Shown in pieces: positions 1 to 8,826 of a DNA stretch of 31,383 nucleotides. The stretch lies in assembly GCA_037130425.1 (NCBI GenBank), contig JBAXTB010000014.1:1-31383 (forward strand), read 5' to 3'. The notes beneath the pieces are model-generated. The model saw only the letters and a program-made list of their open reading frames with translations. It was not told where the DNA came from and searched no databases. This DNA comes from M3007 sp037130425 (GTDB taxonomy: Bacteria; Bacteroidota; Bacteroidia; Chitinophagales; Saprospiraceae). Numbering within the stretch: the first letter of the stretch is position 1; each line of letters begins with the position of its first letter. The position numbers and the translations under genes are program-made.

Positions 1-1826
1 GTAGCGTCGGCATATCCTTCCTTGGTGTACAGCATTTCGTATGCAACGCCTGTCTCCACAAACACCGAATATCTGCCATCATTATCCGTCGAGGTCTGGA
101 TCAGGCGATCCGTACCCGGAATCTGGAATTGAACGATTACACTGTAAAGCGGATCTTTGGTGCGCAAATCCAGCACTTTTCCGACGTATTCCTGGCGTTT
201 ATCTTTGGTCAGTGCCACCAAAACATTCTGTTGGCCAAAACTATACAAAGCAATCGAAGCGTCTTGATAGCCTTCGCGGGTTAAACCGACATGACAATCA
301 ACCGGACGTGAAAGCGCTTCAAAATAATACTTGCCCGTGCCGTCTGTCCGACCGGTACCACAACCGCAGTCTAAGAAATCAACTTCCACATTGTTCAAAG
401 GTTTGCCCTGGTCGTCCGTAACCAGTAAATGGTTGTAGCCGCTGTTGGGTTCCGCAGCCACGCTTTGTATGGTGCTGTACGTTTGTGGAGCAACGCCGCC
501 TTTAGCAGCTGTGGCAGCCGTTGTTTCCGGCGCATCCACGATCTTTTTATTGATCTGCCAAATGTCCTCGTTTCCCCGACCGCCGGGGCGATTGCTCGTC
601 AAATAGCCAATGTTCTGATCCGAATTGTAAATAAACCCATAATCATCGCGCGAAGAATTGATGCCCGCGCCCAACTGATAGATGTTTTTAACTTCAGCCT
701 GGCCTAATTCCGCGCGGAAAACGTCCAAACCACCCAAGCCCTCATGCCAATCAGAGGAAAAATAAAGGTATTTGCCATCGTAAAACGGCGTCACTTCATT
801 ACCCGGAGTATTCAAGGGAGCGCCGAGGTTGCGTGGCGTGCTCCAACCGCTGGAACTCAAGTTGCTGACATAAATATCCCAGCCGCCGTATCCGCCGTCC
901 TGATTTGAAGAAAATAACAGCGTTTTACCGTCGGCTGACAGGGATGGAAAACCTGTTGCATAATCGGAACCGTTGAATGGAAAGGCTTTTACATTGCTCC
1001 ACACGCCGTTGGCATCCACATCGGCGGTGTACAGGCTCATGCTTATGCCTTTATCCGCAATTTGCCGGGTACCGTTGATAAAGTTATTGCGGCAAAAAGC
1101 GACTTTTTTACCATCGCCGGAGAAAGAAACCGGGCCTTCATTAAATGCGTTTTGCAAATCGCTGTGCAAAAACACCGGTTTTTGCAGGAAACCGCCTTCC
1201 GGATTGCGTTGGGTAACAAACAATTGATTGTAAGCGCTTCCGGTCCAATCCGCATTTGATTTTGACTGCATTTTGCGGGTTATATCGGTGCGTGCAGAAT
1301 TAAAGGCAAGCCTTGAGCCGTAAAATGCCGGACTGTAATCAGCGGCATCGGTATTCGAGGGTTCGTTTCTGGCCGTGTAGTTTATATCTTTTTTAGACGT
1401 TTGAATGGCGTAATCGCACATACTCAGGTAATGATCCCCAACCGTTTGGTGGCCGTTGTCTGAATACAGGCGAAACTGTTTTTTTGCACCGATATAATCC
1501 CCGGTTTGCATCAACGCAATGCCGTAATGCAACGTTGCTTCCGGTTCTGCATCGCGCAACTGTGTGGCGCGCTGGTAATATTCCAGCGCAGCATCCGGTT
1601 TGTTCAGTTGAAAATTGCAGTCGCCCATACGCGCTAAGGCGTGCGCGTTGTTTGGTTCCTTTTGCAACACTTCATCATACGTTCGGAGGGCAAGATTATA
1701 AGCGTAAAGATCAAATTGCTTGTCGGCACGGACAAGATCATCAGCGCCTGCGGATTGAGCAAAAAGCGGGCCTGTGAAAATTATGAGGATGATGGCCAAC
1801 AAACCGGCACGATAGGTCGTGTTCAT
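1..1826 (-). CDS. TPR / PD40 beta-propeller envelope protein with carboxypeptidase-regulatory-like repeats (C-terminus cut off; OmpA-family type)
   Basis: Reading the minus strand from the ATG at 1826 gives an open frame of 608 codons that leaves the window at position 1. It begins with a signal peptide (MNTTYRAGLLAIILIIFTG..., cleavage near FAQ). TPR-like helices follow (residues about 25-120, e.g. ALARMGDCNFQLNKPDAALEYY). Next comes a PD40/WD40-like propeller (about 135-440) with repeated blades such as GFPSLSADGKTLLFSS, and RDDYGFIYN then SNRPGG. At least two carboxypeptidase-regulatory-like beta domains follow (VTDDQGKPLNNVEVDF, and GKVLDLRTKDPLYSVIV). Bacteroidota proteins of this order (PorE-like, SprE-related) usually end in a peptidoglycan-binding OmpA domain, which would lie left of the window; that part is inferred. 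It is probably an envelope-anchored scaffold. A paralogue lies at 5632-7689. No PorP partner is visible next to this copy. Confidence 0.85.
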   Translation of the reverse strand, partial: MNTTYRAGLLAIILIIFTGPLFAQSAGADDLVRADKQFDLYAYNLALRTYDEVLQKEPNNAHALARMGDCNFQLNKPDAALEYYQRATQLRDAEPEATLHYGIALMQTGDYIGAKKQFRLYSDNGHQTVGDHYLSMCDYAIQTSKKDINYTARNEPSNTDAADYSPAFYGSRLAFNSARTDITRKMQSKSNADWTGSAYNQLFVTQRNPEGGFLQKPVFLHSDLQNAFNEGPVSFSGDGKKVAFCRNNFINGTRQIADKGISMSLYTADVDANGVWSNVKAFPFNGSDYATGFPSLSADGKTLLFSSNQDGGYGGWDIYVSNLSSSGWSTPRNLGAPLNTPGNEVTPFYDGKYLYFSSDWHEGLGGLDVFRAELGQAEVKNIYQLGAGINSSRDDYGFIYNSDQNIGYLTSNRPGGRGNEDIWQINKKIVDAPETTAATAAKGGVAPQTYSTIQSVAAEPNSGYNHLLVTDDQGKPLNNVEVDFLDCGCGTGRTDGTGKYYFEALSRPVDCHVGLTREGYQDASIALYSFGQQNVLVALTKDKRQEYVGKVLDLRTKDPLYSVIVQFQIPGTDRLIQTSTDNDGRYSVFVETGVAYEMLYTKEGYADA

Positions 1827-1984
1827 ATCGGAATGGTTTAAAATAAGAAATAACTGATTTGCGCCGGCTTTAATCAAGGGGCAAAAGCCGAACAGACTAA
1901 GTTACAGGCAAATAAAGATGATAAACTTCTTTTTTGCGTATCTTAGTATAGTGGAGAGACTATCTTTTGAATAGAGGAACGCTG

Positions 1985-1992
1985 CAAAGGTA
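1985..1992 (-). promoter_or_regulatory. Bacteroidota -7 box candidate for the 1-1826 gene
   Basis: Minus strand reads TACCTTTG, a full match to the Bacteroidota -7 consensus TAnnTTTG. It lies about 160 nt upstream of the ATG at 1826. I see no clear TTG -33 element about 20 nt further upstream, so the call is tentative. Confidence 0.4.
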
Positions 1993-2054
1993 TAGGATTT
2001 GTATATATCGTGCTATATTTTTTTTTATACCCCTGGAATGCGCGATTTGATTTC

Positions 2055-2133
2055 GACCTTGCAGGGCTTAGGTCTTGCGCGGCCTCGAAGCACAGGGCGC
2101 TACCCTGTGTTAATGATTTCGCCCCGTTGGGGC
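2055..2133. repeat. REP-like cluster of short hairpins
   Basis: Three short palindromes sit in a row: GACCT/AGGTC (2055-2074), CACAGGG-CGCTA-CCCTGTG (2091-2109) and GCCCC-GTT-GGGGC (2121-2133). The stretch between the last two (TTAATGATTTC) resembles, from memory, intergenic repeats seen many times in Saprospiraceae-like genomes. Genome-wide copy number cannot be checked here. Confidence 0.55.
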
Positions 2134-2194
2134 TTTGGAAAACCTTAAGTCAAGATTTTAGGTGTATCATAAGGATCAGTTGATTCCACCAAGC

Positions 2195-2279
2195 CAAATT
2201 ATATTTTGAAAAAAGCAGATACTCATTTGATGACTTAGAGCCATCTGATGAGTATCTGCTTTTTTCAAAATATAATTTG
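2195..2279. terminator. 32-bp perfect inverted repeat, bidirectional terminator or MITE-like element
   Basis: Arms 2195-2226 and 2248-2279 are perfect reverse complements (32 of 32) around a 21-nt loop. The core stem AGCAGATACTCAT / ATGAGTATCTGCT is bordered by runs of six A and six T, so on either strand it reads as stem followed by a U tract. It lies about 75 nt downstream of the stop of the minus-strand TPR gene (2356-3051), fitting a terminator for that gene. The arms continue into AT-rich pairing well beyond what a terminator needs. The remainder of the 1827-2355 gap shows no convincing reading frame. Confidence 0.7.
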
Positions 2280-2355
2280 ATATTTCAGATTTGCTATTGG
2301 CTTGTGATACAGCCTCTCGAATTATTTTTTGCCTTAGGACGGAAACACCGTCAAA

Positions 2356-3051
2356 TTACTTACCTGCGCCTGCGCGGTAAATATATTTTTCAATATCGCG
2401 CCAGTCAGGCGACTGTTGATTCGGGTAGTCTTTGCGCAAACGCTCGTAAGATTTCAATGCAGCGTCTTTATTGCCCTGGTGTTCTTGCAACATACCCAAT
2501 TTTTTCAGGTAATAAGCCGCAAGAATTTCATTGGTAGTACCGTTCACTGCTTTTTCATAATAATCGAGGGCTTTCGAGAAGTCCTGTTTTTCTGAATAGC
2601 AATCGCCCATTGCGCCATATTTAACAGCAGGAAGCATTTCACCCACCGCACTGTAGTCGCCTAAATACTTGAGCGCATTGTCGAAATCGCCAAGATGGAG
2701 ATAGCATACACCGGCATAGTATTTAGCAGAGTTACCGGCAGGCGTGCCACCGTATTTATCGGCCAAAGCAAGAAAGCCGTCAAAGCCGCCGCCCGGATTT
2801 TCCAGCGCTAACTGAAAAGAGTCGCGGCTGAATTGTTGTTCTGCCTGCCACATAGAAGCAACAGCCTCTTTTTGCTTTGGGGCAACGATCATATTTTTAT
2901 ACAACCACCAACCCAACAAGATGAGCGCCAAAGCGCCGATCGCGTACAGGATCAAATTCTGATATTTTTCAAAAAAAGCCTGCGTAGATACGCCTCCGTT
3001 TACTTCCTCTACGATTACGCTTTCCGTTTGGGTGACTTTACGTTTTGCCAT
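2356..3051 (-). CDS. single-pass membrane TPR protein (YfgM/BamD-like tetratricopeptide protein)
   Basis: 231 aa. The N-terminus is cytoplasmic and charged, one membrane segment spans about residues 33-51 (LILYAIGALALILLGWWLY), and the rest is TPR helices (about 75-215; e.g. YYAGVCYLHLGDFDNALKYL, GAMGDCYSEKQDFSKALDYY). The layout of a short cytoplasmic tail, one helix and soluble TPRs is that of the conserved Bacteroidota tetratricopeptide family related to YfgM/DUF2133, thought to be periplasmic chaperone-like or scaffolding proteins; the specific role is unknown. It is monocistronic as far as can be seen: 196 bp separate it from the transporter gene upstream, a perfect -7 box lies 62 nt before the ATG, and a strong hairpin follows the stop. 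Confidence 0.75.
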   Translation of the reverse strand: MAKRKVTQTESVIVEEVNGGVSTQAFFEKYQNLILYAIGALALILLGWWLYKNMIVAPKQKEAVASMWQAEQQFSRDSFQLALENPGGGFDGFLALADKYGGTPAGNSAKYYAGVCYLHLGDFDNALKYLGDYSAVGEMLPAVKYGAMGDCYSEKQDFSKALDYYEKAVNGTTNEILAAYYLKKLGMLQEHQGNKDAALKSYERLRKDYPNQQSPDWRDIEKYIYRAGAGK

Positions 3052-3112
3052 TGTTCAATTCAAATATTAATAAGGTTCAAACTTAATTTCAGGATGTGTC
3101 CAAAAAGGCCCG

Positions 3113-3120
3113 CAAAAGTA
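3113..3120 (-). promoter_or_regulatory. Bacteroidota -7 box for the membrane TPR gene
   Basis: Minus strand reads TACTTTTG, a full match to TAnnTTTG, 62 nt upstream of the ATG at 3051. About 20 nt further upstream there is TTCGG, a weak relative of the TTG -33 element. Confidence 0.5.
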
Positions 3121-3247
3121 CGGAAAGTTTGAAACGCCGAAGGGTAAAATTTAAAAATTGTTTCAAAAATGGCATTTAAAACTAAAATAACTGCCCACTA
3201 TGGCCATTTCTGACCATTTTGAACCCTTTTAAATGCCCTAACCCAAC

Positions 3248-4777
3248 TTAGTCCGGTTTCTTTTCCCGAATAAACAGGCACAAAAATGCTGCAATGGTCA
3301 GCAAAGCCCCCCCGACCGTCACCGCTGCCACCCGGTTGTTGTGCAACAAATGCTCCATGACCCAACCAAAACCAAGCGTCGCCAATATTTCAGGCAGCAC
3401 GATGAAGAAGTTGAAAATACCCATGTAGATACCTGTTTTCTCCGGTGGCAATGCCGGCGCTAACATGGCATACGGCATCGACAAAATACTGGCCCAGGCA
3501 ATCCCGACGCCCGTCATCGACAGCAACAACAGGTATTGGTCGTGGATAAACCCGACGGAGAATAGCCCCAAAGCGCCGATGCTCAGGCACAAAGCATGGG
3601 TTGCGCGTTTGCTGCTACGGTTTGCAATGACAGGTAAAATAAAGGCGACCAAAAACGTAATCAGGGAATAAAAGGCAAAACATATTCCGCCCCATTCGTT
3701 ACCATCGGTACGGCGTTTTACGTTTTCACCCACGGCTGAGACAAATTGCTGTGGCGTTTGGAACTGCTGTGTCAAGGCTTCTACGCTGACCCGGTCGGCT
3801 GCTTTTACCTTGGTTAAGGATACAAGCTGCGGGAAATCAACGGTTTGACCGTCTTTTGCGCTGCATTTATATTGGTGGTAATACGGCTCGTATTTTGACA
3901 ACCCGTCGTCATAATGAAACACGGTGCGCGTTATGGCCACGCCGAAATAGAACCACATCAAAAACAAGCCGGGCCAGGTTAAAAACTGAACTAAGGCCAA
4001 CTGGCGCATGGTAACGGGCATGTTGCGGATTGAATTCAAAATTTCTGACACCCCAACTGAAAACCCTTTTTTCTCCTCTTTCTCCTTTTTAAAACGATCC
4101 ATATCTACCGGCGGGTACTCCTTCGTGGTAGAAACCGTGTACACGACCGCGCTGATAAACGCCACGGCGCCAATGAAAAATGAAATTTTTACCGACATCG
4201 GAATGGCGCTTACGCCCGAACAGTCGTCAAGTTTGCCCAATCCTACATAATTGGTTAAAATATAAGGCAACGCAGAAGCCACGACGGCGCCTAAACCGAT
4301 AAACATACTCTGCATGGTAAAACCCTTTGTGTGTTGTTCTTCGGGCAGCATGTCGGCCACAAACGCGCGAAACGGCTCCATGCTGATGTTGATGCTCGCA
4401 TCGAGGATCCACAGCAGGCCGGCTGCCATCCAAAGCGTTGAACACGAAGGCATTAAAAACAAGGCAATGGAAGCCAGGATTGCGCCTGTAAGAAAATAAG
4501 GCTTACGACGACCATAGCGGCTGCTCCAGGTGCGGTCGCTCATGTAGCCGATGATCGGTTGTACAAGCAGACCGGTCAACGGCGCGGCAAGCCAAAGCAT
4601 TGGAATTTCATCGGGTTTGGCCCCTAAAAACTCATAAATAGCGCTCATATTGGCCATTTGCAAGGCCCAGCCAAACTGGATGCCCAAAAAGCCGAAGCTC
4701 ATGTTCCAGATTTGCCAAAAACTGAGTTGCGGCTTTAATCCGCTCGAAGAACTTGTGCCGGGGGTGGAAACGCTCAT
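3248..4777 (-). CDS. MFS sugar transporter, SLC45/GPH (sucrose/maltose:cation symporter) type
   Basis: 509 aa with about 12 membrane helices. The N-terminal half carries the family hallmarks: SFGFLGIQFGWALQ in helix 1, then MSDRTWSSRYGRRKP (residues 79-93), which is the loop 2-3 motif of SLC45/GPH disaccharide transporters, and ISMEPFRAFVADMLPEEQ (131-148). It should import a disaccharide such as maltose or sucrose with a cation across the inner membrane. Between the presumed helices 7 and 8 there is a long hydrophilic insertion (about 288-362, containing a Cys and an FVSAVGENVKRRTDG stretch), longer than a standard MFS loop and probably periplasmic. No sugar phosphorylase or hydrolase lies next to it; a GH13 enzyme sits 21 kb away. 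The gene stands alone between a terminator upstream and a 196-bp gap downstream. Confidence 0.85.
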   Translation of the reverse strand: MSVSTPGTSSSSGLKPQLSFWQIWNMSFGFLGIQFGWALQMANMSAIYEFLGAKPDEIPMLWLAAPLTGLLVQPIIGYMSDRTWSSRYGRRKPYFLTGAILASIALFLMPSCSTLWMAAGLLWILDASINISMEPFRAFVADMLPEEQHTKGFTMQSMFIGLGAVVASALPYILTNYVGLGKLDDCSGVSAIPMSVKISFFIGAVAFISAVVYTVSTTKEYPPVDMDRFKKEKEEKKGFSVGVSEILNSIRNMPVTMRQLALVQFLTWPGLFLMWFYFGVAITRTVFHYDDGLSKYEPYYHQYKCSAKDGQTVDFPQLVSLTKVKAADRVSVEALTQQFQTPQQFVSAVGENVKRRTDGNEWGGICFAFYSLITFLVAFILPVIANRSSKRATHALCLSIGALGLFSVGFIHDQYLLLLSMTGVGIAWASILSMPYAMLAPALPPEKTGIYMGIFNFFIVLPEILATLGFGWVMEHLLHNNRVAAVTVGGALLTIAAFLCLFIREKKPD

Positions 4778-5099
4778 GCGATTTATGTTTAAATATTAGA
4801 ATATTTGATGTTCCAATTAAAGCAGGATAAAATTTAATTCCTGATTATCGGGAGCAAAGATGTAAAAAATTGGGAAGCGCCATCCGGTTTGTCAAAAAAA
4901 TTGCCCGACATACCAACAGGCATATCGGGCAATTCATCAGATGGGTATCAATGCAGCAATCCGGAACTGCAAATATCAATCATTCAAACAGGTACACAGA
5001 AGCGCTTTTCAAGCCCCCGGTGCAGGAAGAAAGAGACGCCGGATGCGGAGAACAGACGAGAAGTGCCTGTCCAGCAGCCTAAAGCATGTTGACGGGAAA
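4778..5099. other. 322-bp intergenic stretch
   Basis: It holds the terminator at 4894-4933 and a near-match to the -7 box (minus strand CATCTTTG at 4855-4862, one mismatch to TAnnTTTG) that could serve the transporter gene starting at 4777. Between 4934 and 5099 I see no credible gene or repeat. Confidence 0.4.
4894..4933 (-). terminator. Rho-independent terminator of the acidic-protein gene
   Basis: On the minus strand a 15-bp stem beginning ATTGCCCGA (two G-U wobbles), loop TGTT, is followed by seven T (plus-strand A4894-A4900). It lies 166 nt downstream of the stop at 5100. Confidence 0.8.
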
Positions 5100-5501
5100 T
5101 TAATACTCCGTATCGTCCGCAATGTCTTCCTCCTCTCCGCGACGACGGGTCACAATAATGTGATCGTCCTCCTCGGAAAGGCCGTCTGACACATCATCAT
5201 CGTCCTCCCCTTCTCCGTCGAATTCATCGCCCACCTCCACATCGGCAAAATCGCCGCGCAGTACGCCATCCTCATCAAAATCCTCATCTTCTTTTACAAT
5301 TCGCTTAGCGTCCAGGATGGTCATCCGGATTAAATAATAGGTATCGTCGGATTCAAAAGGCAAAGCAGATACTTTTTTACCTTCTTTATCGGTGTACGAT
5401 ACAAGATGCTCCGCATATCCGGTCGGATATTTCATTTTTACTAACTTAACGATATCCTCCGGCAGGGCATCATAATCTTTGACAACGCGTTTCTTACTCA
5501 A
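5100..5501 (-). CDS. small acidic conserved Bacteroidota protein of unknown function, TTG start
   Basis: 133 aa. The N-terminal half is an ordered basic domain (MSKKRVVKDYDALPEDIV, KMKYPTGYAEHLVSY, SALPFESDDTYYLIRM). The C-terminal half (about 85-133) is almost entirely Asp/Glu and probably disordered. From memory, Bacteroidota homologues share the KKRV-KDY-LPE opening and the ALPFE-D--YYLIRM motif, without known function. The start codon is TTG (5501-5499): no ATG precedes it before an in-frame TGA at 5531-5529, and the motif at the very N-terminus would be lost with any later ATG. A protein of this kind could be a nucleic-acid-associated or chaperone-like factor, but nothing here proves it. 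Confidence 0.7.
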   Translation of the reverse strand: MSKKRVVKDYDALPEDIVKLVKMKYPTGYAEHLVSYTDKEGKKVSALPFESDDTYYLIRMTILDAKRIVKEDEDFDEDGVLRGDFADVEVGDEFDGEGEDDDDVSDGLSEEDDHIIVTRRRGEEEDIADDTEY

Positions 5502-5631
5502 GGTTTGAATGAAATTTGGTTTTGATAATCAGCATCCTACATACCGGTGCAGTAGTATCCGGATAGGACGCCTGTTTCACTTAGCGGCAAATTTAATTGA
5601 ATGAGTGTTGAAACGTCAAAATTTTTTTCGT

Positions 5632-7689
5632 CTATTCTTTCTCCCTGATCTCAATTATTTCAACTCTGCGCTCCCGAGCCGCTTCCGGATGGTAAATTGA
5701 GTTGCGTTCATCGCGCAAATCATCGCTAACGCCCCTGCGAACCGTGGTTTCGCCAAAGCTCGTTTCCGATATTTTTAATTTGCCGGCGCGAATGTACTGC
5801 AACAATGCGCCGTCTGCATACACATCAAACTGATTGCGCACACTGCTGATTCGGCGTTTGCCCAAATTCAGGTTGTAATCGGAGCGCGCACGCGGACTGG
5901 TGTACCCCTTTATAATCACTTCCACCGTTTGACCGCTTTGTAACTTCGTCAGTAGTAAATCGCACAATTGTTGCAAGCGATCATTGCCCCGGCGCACTTC
6001 ATTTTCAAAAAAATCATCAACTGAATTTTCCGCCGTTTCGAGGCCGACGCCAGTCAAACCAGCGCCGAAGCGCTTTTTATACTCCGCCTGGCGCTCTAAA
6101 TAAGCCTGCACAGTCTCATCATAACTTTTTTTAGTGCTGGTTCGATTGGTTCTTTTATCAGGCTCATCATTGTCAAAATACAAGGGAAGTCCCACAAAAT
6201 CCTGTAAAACAGGCTCCTGAAACACCGGAAGCGGAACAGGCGCTTTACCGCCGTCAGAAACCTGTTTGGCAACTAATTTTGGAACACTGTCCGGTTCAGG
6301 TTGCTTCGGTTTCTCAATCGGCGGTGGTGGCGAGGTTATTTTAAAAGAATACAAGTCGTTGCAGCACGATTTATTCGATTCATCCAAATAAAAAGAGCCG
6401 GGGCGGTTGCTGCTGATATAACCGCGCAATCCGTCCGGTGAAATAAACGGATACAAATCGTTGTAACTGGAATTGAAACCAAGCCCTAAATTGAGCGGCT
6501 TGCTGAATTCGTCTCCTTTTTTCTCGCTTGTGAACAAATCGTATCCGCCCAAACCGTTCCAGCCCTCTGATGCAAAATATAATTTTTGCGTGGGCGCATG
6601 AAAAAACGGGGTGGCTTCATTTTCCGTTGTATTGATACTCGCCGCATTAATCGGCGTATTAAACTTTGGCAGGTGGGGGATTTTTTTCCCTGGTAAAGGC
6701 AATGCGCAAGGACAAAAATAAACGGTATCTAAGGGTAAATACCATAAATCCATCTTTCCCTTGCCTCCGGGACGGTCGCTGGCAAACCATAAGACCGGCC
6801 CCTCGGCTTTTTTATCATAAGCAATGGAAGGCTGCGTAGTGGTATAGCCTGGCAGGTTAATCGGCTCCGGCAAACGAACCGGCGGCAACCAATGGTTCCG
6901 GCGATCAATTACGGTAAGCCACAATTCGCAACGAATATCGCGTGCGTTGATGTTTTTGCAAATCGTAAAAAACACATAATGCCCGTCAGGAGAAAAGGCC
7001 ATGTTTGCAATATGAGCCGTGTCTGTGGTGGGAAAGCCGCGTCCGGGTTCGCGCGCGCGGCCGCCGCCAATCGAAATCATTTCCTTTGTAATTTTATGCT
7101 TAGGCTTGCTGCGGTCGCTTTTTTGATCAAAGCGGTAGGAGGAAAAAAACAAGGTATCTCCAACGACAAAAGGCGCAAAATCCGAGTACGGGCTGTTTAT
7201 TTCTTTGCCGAGATGCTTTATTTCGATCGGGTTAGTTTCCGCTTTTGAAAGCGTCATGGCATATTTACAGGCCTCCAATTCAGCCTTGGCCTCTGTCTGG
7301 TCGGCAGGCTCTGCATTTGCAATAAAGTCTTCGAGATATTCGATGGCTTTTACATAATCGCCCCTGCCTTTAACAACCTGGCCGAGCCGCAATTTTAACA
7401 AAGGGTACCTTTTGAGTTGTTTTTCCGATTTCAACAAGGTTAAGTATGCCTTTTCCGCTTCCGGATAAGCGAAAATAAGGCGCGCACATTCGGCGTACTT
7501 CCATAAAACGGCTGCATTTTCGCCTTCTTGTTTCAAAACAATGGCGTATTGCTGAATAGCCGTACCGAAATCATTTTTCTTAAACGCATCATCTCCTGCG
7601 CGTACATAAGATCGAAGCGATTGCGCTTGACCAGCGAGGCCAAATGCAAGGAAAATGATTAAAAAAAGCAGTTTCTTGACAAATTTCAT
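5632..7689 (-). CDS. OmpA-family protein with TPR and PD40 propeller (PorE-like), partner of PorP/SprF
   Basis: 685 aa. Order of parts: signal peptide (1-23, ending GQAQ); TPR helices (about 25-150); PD40 beta-propeller (about 165-455, with FSPDGHYVFFTICKN, LWFASDRPGGKGKMDLW and FISPDGLRGYISSNRPG); a proline-rich linker (SPPPPIEKPKQPEPDSVP); and an OmpA-like domain (about 500-685) with YFDNDEPD and the peptidoglycan-binding region ARSDYNLNLGKRRISSVRN. This family anchors periplasmic or outer-membrane complexes to peptidoglycan, and in T9SS organisms PorE-type proteins with the same domain order join PorP/SprF-linked assemblies. The next gene upstream, 87 bp away on the same strand, is PorP/SprF, the usual pairing. 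The exact substrate or partner cannot be told from sequence. It is a paralogue of the partial gene at 1-1826. Confidence 0.85.
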   Translation of the reverse strand: MKFVKKLLFLIIFLAFGLAGQAQSLRSYVRAGDDAFKKNDFGTAIQQYAIVLKQEGENAAVLWKYAECARLIFAYPEAEKAYLTLLKSEKQLKRYPLLKLRLGQVVKGRGDYVKAIEYLEDFIANAEPADQTEAKAELEACKYAMTLSKAETNPIEIKHLGKEINSPYSDFAPFVVGDTLFFSSYRFDQKSDRSKPKHKITKEMISIGGGRAREPGRGFPTTDTAHIANMAFSPDGHYVFFTICKNINARDIRCELWLTVIDRRNHWLPPVRLPEPINLPGYTTTQPSIAYDKKAEGPVLWFASDRPGGKGKMDLWYLPLDTVYFCPCALPLPGKKIPHLPKFNTPINAASINTTENEATPFFHAPTQKLYFASEGWNGLGGYDLFTSEKKGDEFSKPLNLGLGFNSSYNDLYPFISPDGLRGYISSNRPGSFYLDESNKSCCNDLYSFKITSPPPPIEKPKQPEPDSVPKLVAKQVSDGGKAPVPLPVFQEPVLQDFVGLPLYFDNDEPDKRTNRTSTKKSYDETVQAYLERQAEYKKRFGAGLTGVGLETAENSVDDFFENEVRRGNDRLQQLCDLLLTKLQSGQTVEVIIKGYTSPRARSDYNLNLGKRRISSVRNQFDVYADGALLQYIRAGKLKISETSFGETTVRRGVSDDLRDERNSIYHPEAARERRVEIIEIREKE

Positions 7690-7776
7690 AAATAGCTGTA
7701 GTGGTTCGATTTGGTATCGGGACTAAACGAATTGGATCAGAACCTTGGCGATTAAAGGATTAAAGTGGCTTTTACA

Positions 7777-8784
7777 TTAAAAAACCGGGCATGTTTTAAA
7801 TGATTTAACCGGAGGAGCCGGTAGTATTTGGTACACCGCAGCGAGTTCAAAACCTCCTCTGCCTTTAGTTGCAATGTCAAATTTAGAGATATTCCAGTCA
7901 TAACTCAAGCCAAATACCCAGTTATTTCTTTCTAACTGTATTGCGGGGATCAAAGCGTCGCCTGCGCGGAGGGCCATTGTAGCCCGAACAGCCAGTGCGC
8001 GACCGGGGCCGGAGTCCAAAATACGGCGCAGGCCGACGCCGGCGATCACTTCTCTTGAGGTACTCAATTGTTGCACTGCCGCAAAAGCAACAATATCAAG
8101 CAGATCACTCGTTTGTAACGAACATTCAGCATTTATTGTTACACGAACGGGTAGTCGAAATGAAAGATCGTCCGAAAAATTTATGGCCGGTTTGTTCAAA
8201 TGATGGGCGCCTATTCCGACTTTTACTTCATTTCTGCTGCCATTTGCGTGCATAAACCACATCAAACCGGCTGAAAACGAGGGTTTAATGCCGCTGCTAC
8301 GCCCGAATTGTTCTTTGGACGGCAAATTGTGGTCAAACAAGTCACCCGTCCATTGATTTTGAAATGTCAAACCGTTGATATCGAAGGAACGTTGCACAAA
8401 CGCCATTCCGAATCCCGCCGAAATGCCCTGTTGGGCGCCAAGCGCATGAACGACGCTCAAGGTTGCGCCCACCTGCGTCCAACGTAGTTTGGCATCGCCT
8501 GCCTGGTCGTGTTGCAGTAAAAAACCGATGCCTATCACATTAGAACCGCGATTGATCGCTTTCCAATCCACTGATCCGGCAAATGTCTGATAAGAAACCG
8601 GTACGCTCGTCCATTGGCTGCGATACAACCCCGACGCCCTTACATCGCCGCTGTGAACACCCGTTGCAGCCGGCGTCAAATTCAAAGGATTGTGATAAAA
8701 TTGAGAAAAATGCAAGTCTTGTGCGTATCCTTGCACGCAGAAAAACAATAAGTAAATCGGCAAAAGGCGGGCGAAAATCATCAT
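7777..8784 (-). CDS. PorP/SprF family type IX secretion system outer-membrane protein
   Basis: 335 aa. It has a signal peptide (about 1-21, ending GYAQ) followed by the family signature FSQFYHNPLNLTPAATGV, i.e. the F(Y/S)-N---LNPA-TG motif after cleavage. Repeated amphipathic strands fit a 14-strand-like outer-membrane barrel. The C-terminus KTCPVF matches the short KTCP-F-type ending typical of the family. PorP/SprF proteins support T9SS secretion or surface anchoring of particular cargo such as SprB-like adhesins; Saprospiria often encode many copies. It is co-transcribed, by spacing, with the OmpA/PD40 gene downstream. It faces cutC with only 42 bp between start codons, so the two promoters must be compressed there or lie inside the neighbouring genes. 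Confidence 0.9.
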   Translation of the reverse strand: MMIFARLLPIYLLFFCVQGYAQDLHFSQFYHNPLNLTPAATGVHSGDVRASGLYRSQWTSVPVSYQTFAGSVDWKAINRGSNVIGIGFLLQHDQAGDAKLRWTQVGATLSVVHALGAQQGISAGFGMAFVQRSFDINGLTFQNQWTGDLFDHNLPSKEQFGRSSGIKPSFSAGLMWFMHANGSRNEVKVGIGAHHLNKPAINFSDDLSFRLPVRVTINAECSLQTSDLLDIVAFAAVQQLSTSREVIAGVGLRRILDSGPGRALAVRATMALRAGDALIPAIQLERNNWVFGLSYDWNISKFDIATKGRGGFELAAVYQILPAPPVKSFKTCPVF

Positions 8785-8826
8785 GCGCTGTCTTTAAAAA
8801 GTCGAAGGTAAAAATTAAATCATACT

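Noticed and set aside
41..421. 126-codon plus-strand frame
   Set aside because: It lies opposite the long minus-strand TPR/PD40 gene, whose protein has clear signal peptide and repeats; the plus-strand product has no family pattern.
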